In this document: positions 1-9,738 of the stretch, one piece after another | Layout of the letters: each line of letters starts with the position of its first letter | How positions within the stretch are numbered: position 1 is the stretch's first letter | Assembly (NCBI GenBank): GCA_900473915.1 | Contig: UCNG01000005.1 | Span: 124,001-188,000 of the forward strand | Length of the DNA: 64,000 nt | Direction of reading: 5' to 3' | Source of the DNA: Hyphomicrobiales bacterium | Lineage (GTDB): Bacteria > Pseudomonadota > Alphaproteobacteria > Rhizobiales > Rhizobiaceae | The notes under the pieces: model-generated | Told to the model about the DNA's origin: nothing | Seen by the model: the letters and a program-made list of their open reading frames with translations, nothing else | The model's database searches: none | Translations under genes and position numbers: made by a program

Positions 1-1145
1 TTCGCCGATTGCAGGATACGTGCCCGTTCCTGCATCATCTGCTGTTCCAGACCTGCAAGCTGGCGTTCCGTATTTATAAGTTCCGGGTAACGTGGCCCAT
101 AAGTCATGGCGAGAGCGTCGTAACGCTGTTTCAGCGACGCATATTGGCCGCGCAGGTTCGTCATCGTGGGCGACTGCAATGTGCTTGCCGGACTGACGGC
201 GCTGCCGGTGTCCCTGGTCAATTCCTCGTAGCGCGTGCTGGCGTCAGCAACTCGCGCCTTGGCATCGACCAGCTTGGAGTTGATCTGCGTCATCGACTGG
301 GTGCTGACGAGTTCCCCTCCTGCCGTCTGCAGACCATGCGCCCTGCGAAACGCCGCGACTTTCTCTTCCGCTTCCGTCGCGGCCTTCTGCAAGGTGGCCA
401 GACGTTCGGACAGGGCGGTGGCGGCCCGCCCAGCTCCGTCGGCATCCGCTTGGGCAACCTCTTCCTGAAAGGCATTCGCGAGGGAATCGGCAACCCTTAC
501 CGATTTTTCCGGACTGTCCGTCCAAACCGCAATCGTAACCAGATAGGAACGCTCGGGCCGCGTAACGTTGATGCGTTGCGACAGCGCGCGCACTGCGGTC
601 AGCGTGTCGTCTTTCGGGCCTGCCGGTTTGCTGAGGCCAAGCATGGCTCGAAGATCGAAAGCTGGCGGCGGAGGAACAAACTCGGCATCGTCGTTCAGTT
701 TCAAATCTGTCACGACCCGCCGGAGCACATTGCCGGAAGTCAGGATGCGCATCTTGCTTTCGATGTCGAGAATCTGACTATCCGCCTGCAAACTTTGAGC
801 ATAGACATCGTTCGGCAGCAATTGAAGACCGGAGGGCGGCACCAGCAAATCCGTGTAGGCGGTATATCGCGGCTTTGCCGTCATGCCATAGGCAAGCCCG
901 GCCAGCCCGCCTATGACGGCGAGCAAAGCTATCGAAATCCACCTTGCACGCAGCCAGGCGAGCGCCTGGAAAAGATCGACTTCAGGCAACATCAATCCTT
1001 TGCTTGCGGGCGCGACCGTTTCCTCTTCGCGGACGACATATGTTTGGTGCCTGACTGCGCGCGGCCGGTTATCGGCAGACACCAGCTCTTCACTGGCAGT
1101 CTCCGTTATCCGTGCTTTGGAAGCGAGATCGCGCAAGGTATACAT
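1..1145 (-). CDS. Wzz/GumC-family polysaccharide chain-length or export protein (partial)
   Basis: The minus strand is open from an ATG at 1145 to the window edge (381 codons), so the C-terminus is missing. The start is supported by AGGGG six bases upstream. The protein has a cytoplasmic N-terminal tail, a membrane segment at about residues 67-86, and a Wzz-type periplasmic start after it (RYTAYTDLLVPPSG, with DLLV near residue 97). A long charged, probably coiled-coil stretch follows from about residue 210 onward. This is the arrangement of polysaccharide co-polymerases (Wzz, GumC, ExoP N-terminal half), which set chain length and help export at the inner membrane. Whether a tyrosine-kinase domain follows cannot be seen. 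It is divergent from the flippase gene at 1481, which supports a role in the same surface polysaccharide. The long opposite-strand frame here is a shadow. Confidence 0.82.
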   Translation of the reverse strand, partial: MYTLRDLASKARITETASEELVSADNRPRAVRHQTYVVREEETVAPASKGLMLPEVDLFQALAWLRARWISIALLAVIGGLAGLAYGMTAKPRYTAYTDLLVPPSGLQLLPNDVYAQSLQADSQILDIESKMRILTSGNVLRRVVTDLKLNDDAEFVPPPPAFDLRAMLGLSKPAGPKDDTLTAVRALSQRINVTRPERSYLVTIAVWTDSPEKSVRVADSLANAFQEEVAQADADGAGRAATALSERLATLQKAATEAEEKVAAFRRAHGLQTAGGELVSTQSMTQINSKLVDAKARVADASTRYEELTRDTGSAVSPASTLQSPTMTNLRGQYASLKQRYDALAMTYGPRYPELINTERQLAGLEQQMMQERARILQSA

Positions 1146-1480
1146 TAGTTACCCCTAAAATTCAGTCAGAAGCGCAAACTTGGCGCTACTGTTTCCTTAG
1201 ACTTAAAGATTAAAAAATTCGGTTAATGAAAGGCAATCACACTTGAGAGTGTCGCTAAAATGCAAATGGCGGTCAATTACTCCTTCGGTTTCTGAAAAAT
1301 TTTCGTCAGCATGCTTGGCACCTGGAGTTTTTCGGGATTAAGAGAAAATGAAACATATGTCTCGCCACCAAAAATACGCGAAACGATCCGATTCCCTACT
1401 TGCCTGTCTCTTGAAATTCCGAGCGTCATTCTCCCAAAAGCACGCCTGGCAGGAGCGCCCCGAAAATTCGGTATGAAATA
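1146..1480. other. Divergent intergenic region, no confident gene
   Basis: This 335-base gap separates the Wzz-like gene (leftward) from the flippase gene (rightward). The first third is AT-rich and is a likely place for promoters in both directions. A 42-codon plus-strand frame starts at 1348 and stops at 1474-1476, just before the flippase TTG start and in a different frame. It shows no family features and I do not call it a gene. Confidence 0.5.
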
Positions 1481-2761
1481 TTGAAACGCCATTGGTCGAC
1501 ATTCCTGTCCTACGCAGCTTCCAGCGGGAGCCTTTTTGCAGCAAATATCGCACAGCTTTTTACATTTGCCATTCTGGCGCGGTATCTCGGTTCGCATGAA
1601 TTCGGTTTGTTTGTGACGGTGATGGCCGTTACCAGCATCGCCACCTTCATCTGCGGCCTGGGCGGAGCAGAATGCCTCGTGCGCCGCGTGGCACAAGATC
1701 GGGCGATCTATCCGGCAATGCTGGGGCACAATCTCATTCTTATCGGAATAACCGGTATTGTCCTCGTTGCTGCCGGCATGCTGATATTACCGTTCTGGTT
1801 GAGCGGCTCTCCGGAGTTTACGGGAAATCTGGTCGGGCTTTTCCTGCTGCTCGTCACCAATATCGTTCTGGTGCGCCTTATCCTGCTCGTCGAGCAGATC
1901 TATATCGCGCATACCGATTTCGTGTCCGCCAATCTTTCCGTCGTCGGGTTTGCCATCGCCCGCACGATCGCGGCAGCGATTGCCTGTCTTCTGTTCGGCG
2001 TCTCCACCGTTGTCGGATGGGCCTACTGGCAATTTGCAGTCCATGTCCTGGTCGCAGTCGTCTATGGCTTGTTCCTGCGCAGGCTCGGGCGGCCGCAATA
2101 TACAATCGTCCGCGATGAACTTCGGCTCGGCGTGATGTTCGCGTCGCAGTTCATTTTCAGGGCAGTGCGCCAGAATGCCGACCTTCTGCTTCTCGGCACG
2201 TTGATGCCGCCCAGCATCGTCGGCAGCTATGGCGTCACCCGCCGCATCATCGACAGCAGTACCTTGACTATCGAGGCGATGAATCGCCTTGTCTATCCTC
2301 ATCTGGCGCGTGCGAGCGCAAACGGCATCCATCATGCCCTGCCGATCACTATGCGCCTGCTTGGCGCCGCATTTGCCATCGGCATATTAACGTCGCTGGC
2401 CGTGTTTATCATTGCACCCTACCTGCCATATCTGTTTGGCAGCGAGTATGACACGCTGGTTTCCTTCTGCCGCACGCTTTGCTGGGTCACCGTGTTTGTT
2501 GCCCTGTGGTCGATTGCGGTCGATCTTCTGGGTGCTTCCAGCCAGCACAGCTATCGCACAGCTGTCCTCAACACAGGCAACATTCTCGGCGCCCCGCTGC
2601 TGGCGCTGGCAACGTGGTACGCGCCCGTCACGGGAACTTTCGCGGCCATTTACGCAATTGAAATCAGTATTGTGCTGGCATCATGGGGATGCGTTGTCTA
2701 CCTTGTTCGCCGGAGTCGTGACGCAGAAGCGAAGAAAGCGGTTTCAACAGTGGGGGCTTAG
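1481..2761 (+). CDS. Wzx-like polysaccharide flippase (MATE/PST superfamily)
   Basis: This 426-residue, very hydrophobic protein has about 12 predicted membrane segments and the start typical of O-antigen/exopolysaccharide flippases (AANIAQLFTFAILARYLGSHEFG). Such proteins flip lipid-linked sugar repeat units across the inner membrane. The first usable start codon is TTG at 1481. No ATG exists in frame near the N-terminus, and an AGGAG lies about 25 bases upstream, too far to be a clear ribosome site, so the start is uncertain. The stop codon is immediately followed by the ATG of the next gene at 2762, so the two are almost certainly cotranscribed. The polysaccharide it moves is unknown. Confidence 0.82.
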   Translation: MKRHWSTFLSYAASSGSLFAANIAQLFTFAILARYLGSHEFGLFVTVMAVTSIATFICGLGGAECLVRRVAQDRAIYPAMLGHNLILIGITGIVLVAAGMLILPFWLSGSPEFTGNLVGLFLLLVTNIVLVRLILLVEQIYIAHTDFVSANLSVVGFAIARTIAAAIACLLFGVSTVVGWAYWQFAVHVLVAVVYGLFLRRLGRPQYTIVRDELRLGVMFASQFIFRAVRQNADLLLLGTLMPPSIVGSYGVTRRIIDSSTLTIEAMNRLVYPHLARASANGIHHALPITMRLLGAAFAIGILTSLAVFIIAPYLPYLFGSEYDTLVSFCRTLCWVTVFVALWSIAVDLLGASSQHSYRTAVLNTGNILGAPLLALATWYAPVTGTFAAIYAIEISIVLASWGCVVYLVRRSRDAEAKKAVSTVGA

Positions 2762-3883
2762 ATGGCGGACATCTCGATCTCGGCAAACGACGTCAAGTCG
2801 CGGCGCGTTCGCGCGATGAAGACTGATGATATCCCCGCTATTCGCACGCTCTTCCAGCAAGTTTTTCGTCCGCATTCAAAGTCGTGCCACGAGACTTTCG
2901 ATCCGTATTTTCAAAAGTTCTTTTTTGAAAACCCTTATTACGACCCGGCGATTGGCAGCGTGGTCCATGAAAACGAGCACGGTGAGATCGATAGCGCCAT
3001 CTCGGTCCTGCCTATCCCCTACAGGGTCAACGACCAATCGATCATGGGGCGATTGCTTTGCGCTTTCATGATGAAGCCGGAAATGTCGCCACGCGGCGCC
3101 GCCGAATTGACACTCACCTTGCGTCCGAGCGAGAAAATCCTCAACTTCACCGACAGCGCCGCCCCCGTGAGCCTCAAGCACTCCGAAGCGATCGGCGGGA
3201 TAACACTCGGCACACACGGGCTCGGATGGACACGTGTATTCCGAGCGGCCAGCTATGTGGCCAATTACGTTGCCGAACGGCGTCCAATTCTCGGCGGATG
3301 GGCAACCAGTTTAGTGGGCAGAATGCTCAACCCCCTCTTTCCAATTCCCGCGATCAAGAAAACAGCCAAATCCCGGGCAGATGTGAGGGAAATTGCGCAA
3401 GAAGAAGCCGTATCTCTCGTTCCCGGTTACCTGCAGAGCTATTTGGCGCATCCAGCCTGGACAGAAAGCGACGTCAACTGGCTCTTCCGGATGGCTTCAG
3501 ACAATCATGCTGCCGGTGCCTTGCGGTTCTGCGCGATCAACGACCGCACCGGAAGCCCGGGCGGCTTCTTTTGTTACTATACGCGCCCCAATGGCATCGC
3601 AGAAGTTCTGAACATCATCACAAAAGCGGGAATGGAAAAACATGCCGTCGATGCGATGCTGATCCACCTGCAGGATGAAGGGCATATCGCGGCACAAGGA
3701 AGGGTTGATCCGCGTTATCTCAATGCGCTTTCGCAGCAGTCGATCATGTTCTTTCGCCTGAAAGCCAATGTCTGCGTTGCGACGGCAAACGTGGAAATGC
3801 TGAACGCAATTCAGCGCGGTGATATCTTTATTGGCGGTCTTGCGGGTGAAAGCTGGAGCAGGTTGTCGACCGATTTCTATTGA
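2762..3883 (+). CDS. GNAT-fold acyltransferase-like protein
   Basis: This 373-residue soluble protein begins directly after the flippase stop codon. Residues ~15-110 resemble the N-terminal half of a GNAT acetyltransferase (VRAMKTDDIPAIRTLFQQVF, followed by predicted beta strands). The rest is longer than an ordinary GNAT and may hold a second GNAT-like half. I recognise no substrate. In polysaccharide loci such proteins often acylate a sugar or its precursor, which is inference from context. The 3' end overlaps the convergent glycoside hydrolase gene by 7 bases. Confidence 0.6.
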   Translation: MADISISANDVKSRRVRAMKTDDIPAIRTLFQQVFRPHSKSCHETFDPYFQKFFFENPYYDPAIGSVVHENEHGEIDSAISVLPIPYRVNDQSIMGRLLCAFMMKPEMSPRGAAELTLTLRPSEKILNFTDSAAPVSLKHSEAIGGITLGTHGLGWTRVFRAASYVANYVAERRPILGGWATSLVGRMLNPLFPIPAIKKTAKSRADVREIAQEEAVSLVPGYLQSYLAHPAWTESDVNWLFRMASDNHAAGALRFCAINDRTGSPGGFFCYYTRPNGIAEVLNIITKAGMEKHAVDAMLIHLQDEGHIAAQGRVDPRYLNALSQQSIMFFRLKANVCVATANVEMLNAIQRGDIFIGGLAGESWSRLSTDFY

Positions 3884-6069
3884 ACGGCGAGCTTCCTTTC
3901 CAAAAGAAAGAAAGTAGTCGGCCCCGCCTTGCCTGCACCATTATCCAACCGGAATGCAATCGGGCCAGACCCGGCGGCTATTTTTTCGTGAACCTTGCCG
4001 TCAAGGCCAACAGGCGACAGTGCCCATGAAACCGTGTTTCCTGCCAGATTCACATCCACGCGATTGCGCAGCAAAGTAACCGGCAGACGCCCCCAATCCT
4101 CAATAATCTTCTGCGCCTTGTCACGGAAACGCATATCGGAATTGCGCGCATCGCTGGCGAAAATTACAAGCAGCTTTTCGCTGTCCTTCAGCCCTTTTCC
4201 ATCAATTGCCGAAACTGCAAACAGCCCCCTCGCCTCTGCATTGCCGAGGGATAGGTCCTTCAAGGTCACGTGATCTCTCAGCTCGGCAAAGGCAATGGCC
4301 TCGGTCTCAGGCGTAACAACCTGCATGCGCTGTTTGTTTCGGTCGAGCATGACCTGGCCTGTGAGGCTTTCAAACAAGCCTTGCGACGGATCAGTGGCGT
4401 TATCGTGCGGCAGCAGTTCTGCCGCTTTCAAGCGCTGCAACACATTGTCGAGCGATACACTCCGATAGTCGACCGCAACCGATTTTTGCAGGCCCTGCGG
4501 CCAAGCCAGCCCTTTCGCTGCAAGACCTATTCCACCGACAAGCGCCAATGGTTTCAGTCGCGCCGGTTCCCGGAACTCGAGCGATTCACCAAGACTCGCC
4601 TCTCCCTGCATCAGAAACGGTACATTAAAAGGTGCCGTTTCGACGTCGCCCCTGCGAAACAGCAGCGACGCCAGTGTTTCCCCGGCACGAGCAACGGGAT
4701 CCGCAGCGAAAGTATAGGGTACGATGCGTTGGCGGAACGGGGCCGCCTCATCGAAAGCAAGCGTCAGCGGCCCTTGACCGTGGCGGCAAATACTATCCCA
4801 GCCCTGCAAGGCGGCATAGGTCGGCATCACTATTCCAGCTTCGTACCGATAACGGTTCCAGAACAGGTGCTCGTATTCTGTCGCGAGGAAAGGCCGCCCG
4901 AGCCAACGTCCGGCAGCGATTTCGCCGACGTAGGACGCAGCGTCGGCAATCGAACTCGTATCCTTGATTTCGGTACCCGGATCAAGCGTTCCGATCCAGT
5001 CATGATAGGTATTGGCAACGACCGCTTGCTGGTTCTGTCGCGAAAGAGCCGTTTGCACCGTGAACCAGTTGTTATAGGGAGCGACGAGGCCGCGATAACC
5101 AAGATCGCGCAGCGCCTGCTCCAGACGCCGGGTCAACAAACGCTCTCTCTCAACGAGAAAAGCCTGAAAATCCCGGAGCCGTCCGCCACCTCCGCTCCGG
5201 CTTTCCGGCAAGCGGATGGTTTGCTGCTCCAGATTTTCGCCGGCTGCCAAGCCGCCCCAGGCTCGTGACAAGGCACGGGTATCCGCATATCGCTTTTTCA
5301 GAAATGCATTGAATGCCGGACGATAGCCGGTCCAGAATGTTGTCCCGTCACCGGGCTCGTGGACAAAGCTCGTAAACTCGATGCCATTTTCGTTGAACGG
5401 AATGATCAGCGCCAGCGCAGGGTCTTGCAAAGGTGCAAGTCCCGTATACGGATTGACCGTGGCATAGACTTCTTTCTGAAAACGCAGCCAGTGATCGAAT
5501 GCCGCATCGTCGACATAAATCCGGCGTTTCAGATTGCCGTCCGGTCCCCATCGATCAGTGTCCTTGCCGCCCAAAGCGCCGCTTTCGGAAGTAAGCCCGT
5601 CGATAATCCAGTAGATACCTTCGCGCTTGAGCGCCGCCATCAGATAGCGCATCCGGTCAAGGGCCTCAGGGCGGTAATCAAAATCACGCGCCTGCCCGAG
5701 CATCAGATCGGCATCGACGAAGTGAAACCGGGCTATATTGTAACCGTGCAGGCGGAGCTGCCGTACATATCGATCAATAAAAGCGTGATCCACCGCCCGC
5801 GACGACGGCGGCCCCCAGGCAATGGACGCACATTGCAACCGCAGCGCCTCGCCCGGCTTGTCAGCATGCGCGAAATGCCCGTCAGCATTTGCGGTCAGGC
5901 GATTTTTCTCTTCGATGGGCGCGTTGGTCAGAAATCCCGAAAAATCGAGAGGGCTCCCGGCAGAGATTTCGAGATTGTTTTCTTTGACCGGAAGCCATTC
6001 TTCAGCACCGGCACCGGACATTGCGAGGCCAATCAACAAGGCGGATAAGGCCAGTCGCCGCATGTCCAT
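3877..6069 (-). CDS. Secreted glycoside hydrolase (GH5/cellulase-like TIM barrel)
   Basis: This 730-residue protein has a clear signal peptide (basic MDMRR start, hydrophobic core, cleavage probably after GAGA near residue 22). The next ~400 residues read like a clan GH-A beta/alpha barrel. There is an early RFHFVDAD stretch, an asparagine-glutamate pair in PFNENG (E227, candidate acid/base) and ATEYEH (E398, candidate nucleophile). The C-terminal ~300 residues look like beta-rich accessory domains. It starts inside the TGATG junction with the upstream glycosyltransferase gene and has AAGGGA seven bases before the ATG, so the two are translationally coupled. Likely role: trimming or releasing the exopolysaccharide in the periplasm. 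The substrate and exact GH family are unknown. Confidence 0.72.
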   Translation of the reverse strand: MDMRRLALSALLIGLAMSGAGAEEWLPVKENNLEISAGSPLDFSGFLTNAPIEEKNRLTANADGHFAHADKPGEALRLQCASIAWGPPSSRAVDHAFIDRYVRQLRLHGYNIARFHFVDADLMLGQARDFDYRPEALDRMRYLMAALKREGIYWIIDGLTSESGALGGKDTDRWGPDGNLKRRIYVDDAAFDHWLRFQKEVYATVNPYTGLAPLQDPALALIIPFNENGIEFTSFVHEPGDGTTFWTGYRPAFNAFLKKRYADTRALSRAWGGLAAGENLEQQTIRLPESRSGGGGRLRDFQAFLVERERLLTRRLEQALRDLGYRGLVAPYNNWFTVQTALSRQNQQAVVANTYHDWIGTLDPGTEIKDTSSIADAASYVGEIAAGRWLGRPFLATEYEHLFWNRYRYEAGIVMPTYAALQGWDSICRHGQGPLTLAFDEAAPFRQRIVPYTFAADPVARAGETLASLLFRRGDVETAPFNVPFLMQGEASLGESLEFREPARLKPLALVGGIGLAAKGLAWPQGLQKSVAVDYRSVSLDNVLQRLKAAELLPHDNATDPSQGLFESLTGQVMLDRNKQRMQVVTPETEAIAFAELRDHVTLKDLSLGNAEARGLFAVSAIDGKGLKDSEKLLVIFASDARNSDMRFRDKAQKIIEDWGRLPVTLLRNRVDVNLAGNTVSWALSPVGLDGKVHEKIAAGSGPIAFRLDNGAGKAGPTTFFLLERKLAVQ

Positions 6070-7064
6070 CAGGGTTCCCTTATAACCTTGCTCTCAATCC
6101 ATTCGGTCGGTTTGCGGCGCGGCTGAAAAAAGCCGAGGGGCAGTGCTGCCGCATGAAATATCCACGCCACCACCGCGTAGACACCAAGTTCGATACTACG
6201 CGTTCGGACACACATTGCCACGAACGGAACCGCGACAATGATGCCAGCCACAACAATTGCGGGAAGCCATCCCGGCACAAAAAACAGGGCAGCTATGACG
6301 GCCAGCCACCAGATATAAACCGCGCCCCAGAGCCGTAATTCCGGCAGTTCGCGAAACAGGTTTTTTTGATGCGGTTGCCCCAGCGCAGCACGCAACACTT
6401 CACCAGTTCCGCGCAGATATTTGCTTTTCCAGCGACGGACCAGAAGTTTGTAGGCGTTCATCGTATAGCCAAAATGCTGCACGAACGGCCGGTCCAGACG
6501 ATGGAGTTTCCATCCATGGCTGCGCAGGCGAACACCGGCATCAAACTCTTCGTGACCGTGCAGATTGCGATCGGAAAAATAACCGGCCTGCTCAATGGCG
6601 CTGCGCCTGTAAAGCCCGCCGCCGTTCATGCGGTCGATATCGCCTGTCCGTGCTTCGGGCGAATGCCGTTTTGAACGGCGCTGAAACTCCAGACTTTCCA
6701 AAATCTGGTCCACGACATGGCCGGTCACGCCGCCGACGTCCGGGTGGCTGTCGAGATAAGCAAGGGCGGCGGCAAGAAAATCCGGCTCAATTATCATGTC
6801 GCCATCGATCAGGCAGATGAATGGCTGTGTCGAATATTGAAAACCAAGCTGTGGACCAAGGCCGCAACTGGCCTGCGCGGGTGGCTCGATCTGCACGATC
6901 CTGATCGGATATGCCCGCGCGATTTCGATGGTGCGGTCGGTCGATCCACTGTCCGCTACGATGACTTCGACTTTTCCGCCGGGCAAAGCCTTCAGGGCGC
7001 TCTCGATGGCCGCGGCGATGCGCGCTTCCTCGTTCAAAGTCTTGATGATGATCGAAACAGACAT
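6069..7064 (-). CDS. Family 2 glycosyltransferase with C-terminal membrane segments
   Basis: This protein of about 331 residues begins MSVSIIIKTLNEEARI, the standard GT2 nucleotide-sugar binding start. It has DSGSTDRT (first aspartate motif), LIDGDMII (DxD metal site) and a GHEEFDAGVRLR stretch that fits the acceptor/catalytic base region. Two or three hydrophobic helices near the C-terminus (WWLAVIAALFFVPGW onward) anchor it in the inner membrane. I chose the ATG at 7064, preceded by AGGA at proper spacing. A longer frame to 7112 has no ribosome site. The gene overlaps the secreted hydrolase gene as TGATG. It probably adds one sugar to a lipid-linked intermediate of the local polysaccharide. 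Confidence 0.82.
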   Translation of the reverse strand: MSVSIIIKTLNEEARIAAAIESALKALPGGKVEVIVADSGSTDRTIEIARAYPIRIVQIEPPAQASCGLGPQLGFQYSTQPFICLIDGDMIIEPDFLAAALAYLDSHPDVGGVTGHVVDQILESLEFQRRSKRHSPEARTGDIDRMNGGGLYRRSAIEQAGYFSDRNLHGHEEFDAGVRLRSHGWKLHRLDRPFVQHFGYTMNAYKLLVRRWKSKYLRGTGEVLRAALGQPHQKNLFRELPELRLWGAVYIWWLAVIAALFFVPGWLPAIVVAGIIVAVPFVAMCVRTRSIELGVYAVVAWIFHAAALPLGFFQPRRKPTEWIESKVIREP

Positions 7065-7202
7065 CGTTGTCCTATTTGCGAGAAAGCACGTTCGAAGCAG
7101 CACACCAGCCAAGCTGGCATTTCATAGTTTTCTTTGGTTTCAAATCTACTAAACCTTTCAACTACAAAATGAGATTCGACGCGGAGACCGTGAAAGACAT
7201 TT

Positions 7203-8330
7203 ATGATGACCGTTGATTTTGACATTCGAGTTTATAAAAACACGGAACAGTTATCCAGTGACTGGCCGGATGCCGATGACAAGACGGGTAGCGCATTTTT
7301 TGTTTTTCAGTCCAAATCCTTTATCCGGGCATGGGAAGCGAGCTACGGACAGAAATCCGGAACCGAGCTATGCCTGACCGAAGTCCGCCAGACGAACGGA
7401 ACCCCGCTTCTCTTTCTGCCTCTCTCTATCACGCCCGGCTACGGATCTCGCATCCTTTCATTTATCGATGACGGTGTTAGCGATTATAACGGACCCATTA
7501 TATTTCCAGCGGCAGCGCAACTTTCGCGGGACGCTGCCGTTCGCATACTTGACGCTGTCATTGCAACGGTTCCCTCTCATGACGTGATTGCGCTTTGCAA
7601 AATGTCAGAGCAGGTCGAAGGCATCGCAAACCCTTTGTGGCAGTTGACAAATCTTTCCTCGGAAGCGTCAACCCATGCAATTTCCTTGACTCGTCCAATG
7701 GAAGAGATCGAGCAGTCCATACAGGGCATAAGGAACATCAAGAAGCGGGACCGGGCGCTTCAGAAACAGGACGGTTTCCGTTTTTACGTAGCCCAAACGG
7801 AAACCCAGCGGCAGTCTCTTCTCGAAACGATGCTACGCCAGAAACAGCGTCGTTTCGAGGAAACTATGGTTCCGGGCTTCGATGCCCATCCTGAAAAGCG
7901 ACGGTTCTTTGAAGAGGCGACCGAACAGCTTGCGCGACGCGATGCTCTTCATTTTTCGGCACTTGCGGTGGATGAGACGATATTGGCTACGATGTGGAGT
8001 GTCGTCCGCAATGGCCATTACTGCGCAATGATTACGACTTTTGAAGACTGTGAATGGAGCAGATACTCGCCCGGCAAGGTGATAATTCTGCATCTTTTGC
8101 ACATGCTCAAAGCGGACGGCTACCAGTGTTTCGATCTGGGCTTTGGCGATGAACCATGGAAGCAAGGCTTGCGTGACCGGACCGTTCCTATGCGTGACTA
8201 TATCAGAGCGGTCACGCTTCGCGGGCGTATATCGCTCGCTCTCAACCGGTCGCTGGAACGGATACGCGCCACGGCGCTTTATCAGAAGTTACGTCCTTTG
8301 AAATGGCAATTGCTGCGAAAGCTTCGATAG
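7203..8330 (+). CDS. CelD/BcsL-like acetyltransferase (GNAT_6 fold)
   Basis: This 375-residue soluble protein resembles the CelD/BcsL family of acyltransferases linked to cellulose and exopolysaccharide clusters. Visible signs are the N-terminal FVFQSKSFIRAWEASYG segment, an RDRALQKQDGFRF motif in the centre, and the C-terminal FEDCEWSRYSPGKVIILHLL...CFDLGFGDEPWKQ block, which is typical of the double-GNAT fold. Two ATGs lie in tandem (7203 and 7206) and the sequence does not decide between them. It is divergent from the GT2 gene across a 138-base AT-rich gap and convergent with the histidine kinase. A role in decorating the surface polysaccharide is likely by context. Confidence 0.72.
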   Translation: MMTVDFDIRVYKNTEQLSSDWPDADDKTGSAFFVFQSKSFIRAWEASYGQKSGTELCLTEVRQTNGTPLLFLPLSITPGYGSRILSFIDDGVSDYNGPIIFPAAAQLSRDAAVRILDAVIATVPSHDVIALCKMSEQVEGIANPLWQLTNLSSEASTHAISLTRPMEEIEQSIQGIRNIKKRDRALQKQDGFRFYVAQTETQRQSLLETMLRQKQRRFEETMVPGFDAHPEKRRFFEEATEQLARRDALHFSALAVDETILATMWSVVRNGHYCAMITTFEDCEWSRYSPGKVIILHLLHMLKADGYQCFDLGFGDEPWKQGLRDRTVPMRDYIRAVTLRGRISLALNRSLERIRATALYQKLRPLKWQLLRKLR

Positions 8331-8333
8331 AAA

Positions 8334-9626
8334 TCATGCTGCCCGCTTCGGCAACCGCACCGTGAATGTCGACCCTTCGCCCAACTGCGAGCGAACGACC
8401 AGACGTCCGCGATGGCGGGCGAGAATATGTTTGACGATGGCAAGGCCAAGACCTGTGCCCTTTTGCGCCCGGCTGGTTTCCACGTTGATCCGATAGAAGC
8501 GTTCCGTGAGGCGGGGCAAATGCTCGGCAGCGATGCCTGGACCAAAATCCTGAACCGATGCGACAACCTCCGGAGAACTGCCGCTATCGTCTTCATCCAG
8601 TTTGACAATCACCCGCTTGCCTGCCTGTCCGTATTTGCAGGCATTCTCGACCAGATTCTGGAACACCTGAATAAGCTCGTCACGCGCGCCGGTGACCATC
8701 ACGGGATGATCCGGCAGTACTCGCTCGATATTGATGTCGAGGCCCGCCGCCAACGGAGTGAGCGTGTCGGCGACATGATTGAGAATGGAAGTCATGTCCA
8801 CGCATTCACTGACCGCCAGATGCGCCCGCATCTCAAGTCGCGACAGGGACAAAAGATCATCAATCAGGCGCGACATGCGTTCGGCCTGTTTCTGCATGAT
8901 ATCCAGAAAGCGATCGCGGGCAGCCGCATCGTTTCGGGCGGGGCCTTGCAACGTTTCGATGAAGCCGCGGAGCGATGCCAGAGGCGTGCGCAACTCATGG
9001 CTTGCATTGGCGATGAAATCCGAACGCATGCGATCGATGCGGCGCGTTTCACTCTGATCCCGAAAAAGCAGGACAAAAAGTTCCGGCCTGCCATCCTTGC
9101 CGGGCAAGGCCTTGACCATGGCCTTGAACCAGCGATCAATCGGGACACGCTCGAAATATTCTATGCTTCGCGCTTCGCCGTCAGCGATAACCCCTTGAAT
9201 AAGGGCGTGCATTTCGGGCGCCCTGAACCGCAGATAAAGCGCTGTTCCGGTTTCCAGTGACTGGAAGGCTTCAAGAGCCGCCGAATTGATGAATAACACC
9301 GTGCCACTATAATCAAAGACGATCATAGGATCGGTAAGAAGTTCGGCCAGACGCTCGCCGGACACGCCCGCCATTTCGTTGGGCGCTATGTTTTTCACTG
9401 GAATTTCGTCCGGTTCGCTGCCCGCAACTTCGCTCGCAAGCCACACGGCGCCAAGAACAACAAGGGCCAGCAGGCCAGCGCGAAACCAGAACGGGAGATC
9501 CAGTGCCAGCACACAAACCGCAAGGACAATGCTGGCGATCACAACGCCCTTGACCCGCAGAAGCGGCTCGAAAATCGACGTCGCGGCTTCTGGTTCTGGA
9601 TCGGTGCGGTTGCCTGCCTCGCTCAT
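8334..9626 (-). CDS. PhoR-like membrane sensor histidine kinase
   Basis: This 430-residue kinase has two membrane helices near residues 26-45 and 48-68, then a PAS-like domain (LLTDPMIVFDYSGTVLFIN, ~95-190). The dimerisation/phosphoacceptor helix DFIANASHELRTPLASL carries H210, and the catalytic domain has N box NLVENACKYG, DFGPGIA and GTGLGLAIV. This is the layout of PhoR. The chosen ATG at 9626 has AAGGAAG just upstream. Longer frames run into the promoter and start of the divergent ppk2 gene. No response regulator or pst genes are visible nearby, so the partner is elsewhere. The adjacent polyphosphate kinase gene fits a phosphate-related role, but that is inference and the kinase could serve the polysaccharide genes. 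Confidence 0.85.
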   Translation of the reverse strand: MSEAGNRTDPEPEAATSIFEPLLRVKGVVIASIVLAVCVLALDLPFWFRAGLLALVVLGAVWLASEVAGSEPDEIPVKNIAPNEMAGVSGERLAELLTDPMIVFDYSGTVLFINSAALEAFQSLETGTALYLRFRAPEMHALIQGVIADGEARSIEYFERVPIDRWFKAMVKALPGKDGRPELFVLLFRDQSETRRIDRMRSDFIANASHELRTPLASLRGFIETLQGPARNDAAARDRFLDIMQKQAERMSRLIDDLLSLSRLEMRAHLAVSECVDMTSILNHVADTLTPLAAGLDINIERVLPDHPVMVTGARDELIQVFQNLVENACKYGQAGKRVIVKLDEDDSGSSPEVVASVQDFGPGIAAEHLPRLTERFYRINVETSRAQKGTGLGLAIVKHILARHRGRLVVRSQLGEGSTFTVRLPKRAA

Positions 9627-9738
9627 GCTGCTTCCTTCTGCGGTTGTGGCATCGACTTTATCCGGAAATGCTGGAACACCTTTACGCGGCTTCCAAACAG
9701 CCCATATCATGCTTTGATATAAACGAAAGGGAATTGCC

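Noticed and set aside
9-1148. A 379-codon plus-strand frame at the left edge
   Set aside because: The minus strand here reads as a clear Wzz-like protein with ribosome site and membrane segment; the plus frame has none.
1348-1476. A 42-codon plus-strand frame just before the flippase gene
   Set aside because: No ribosome site, no family likeness, and a different frame from the flippase; could be chance.
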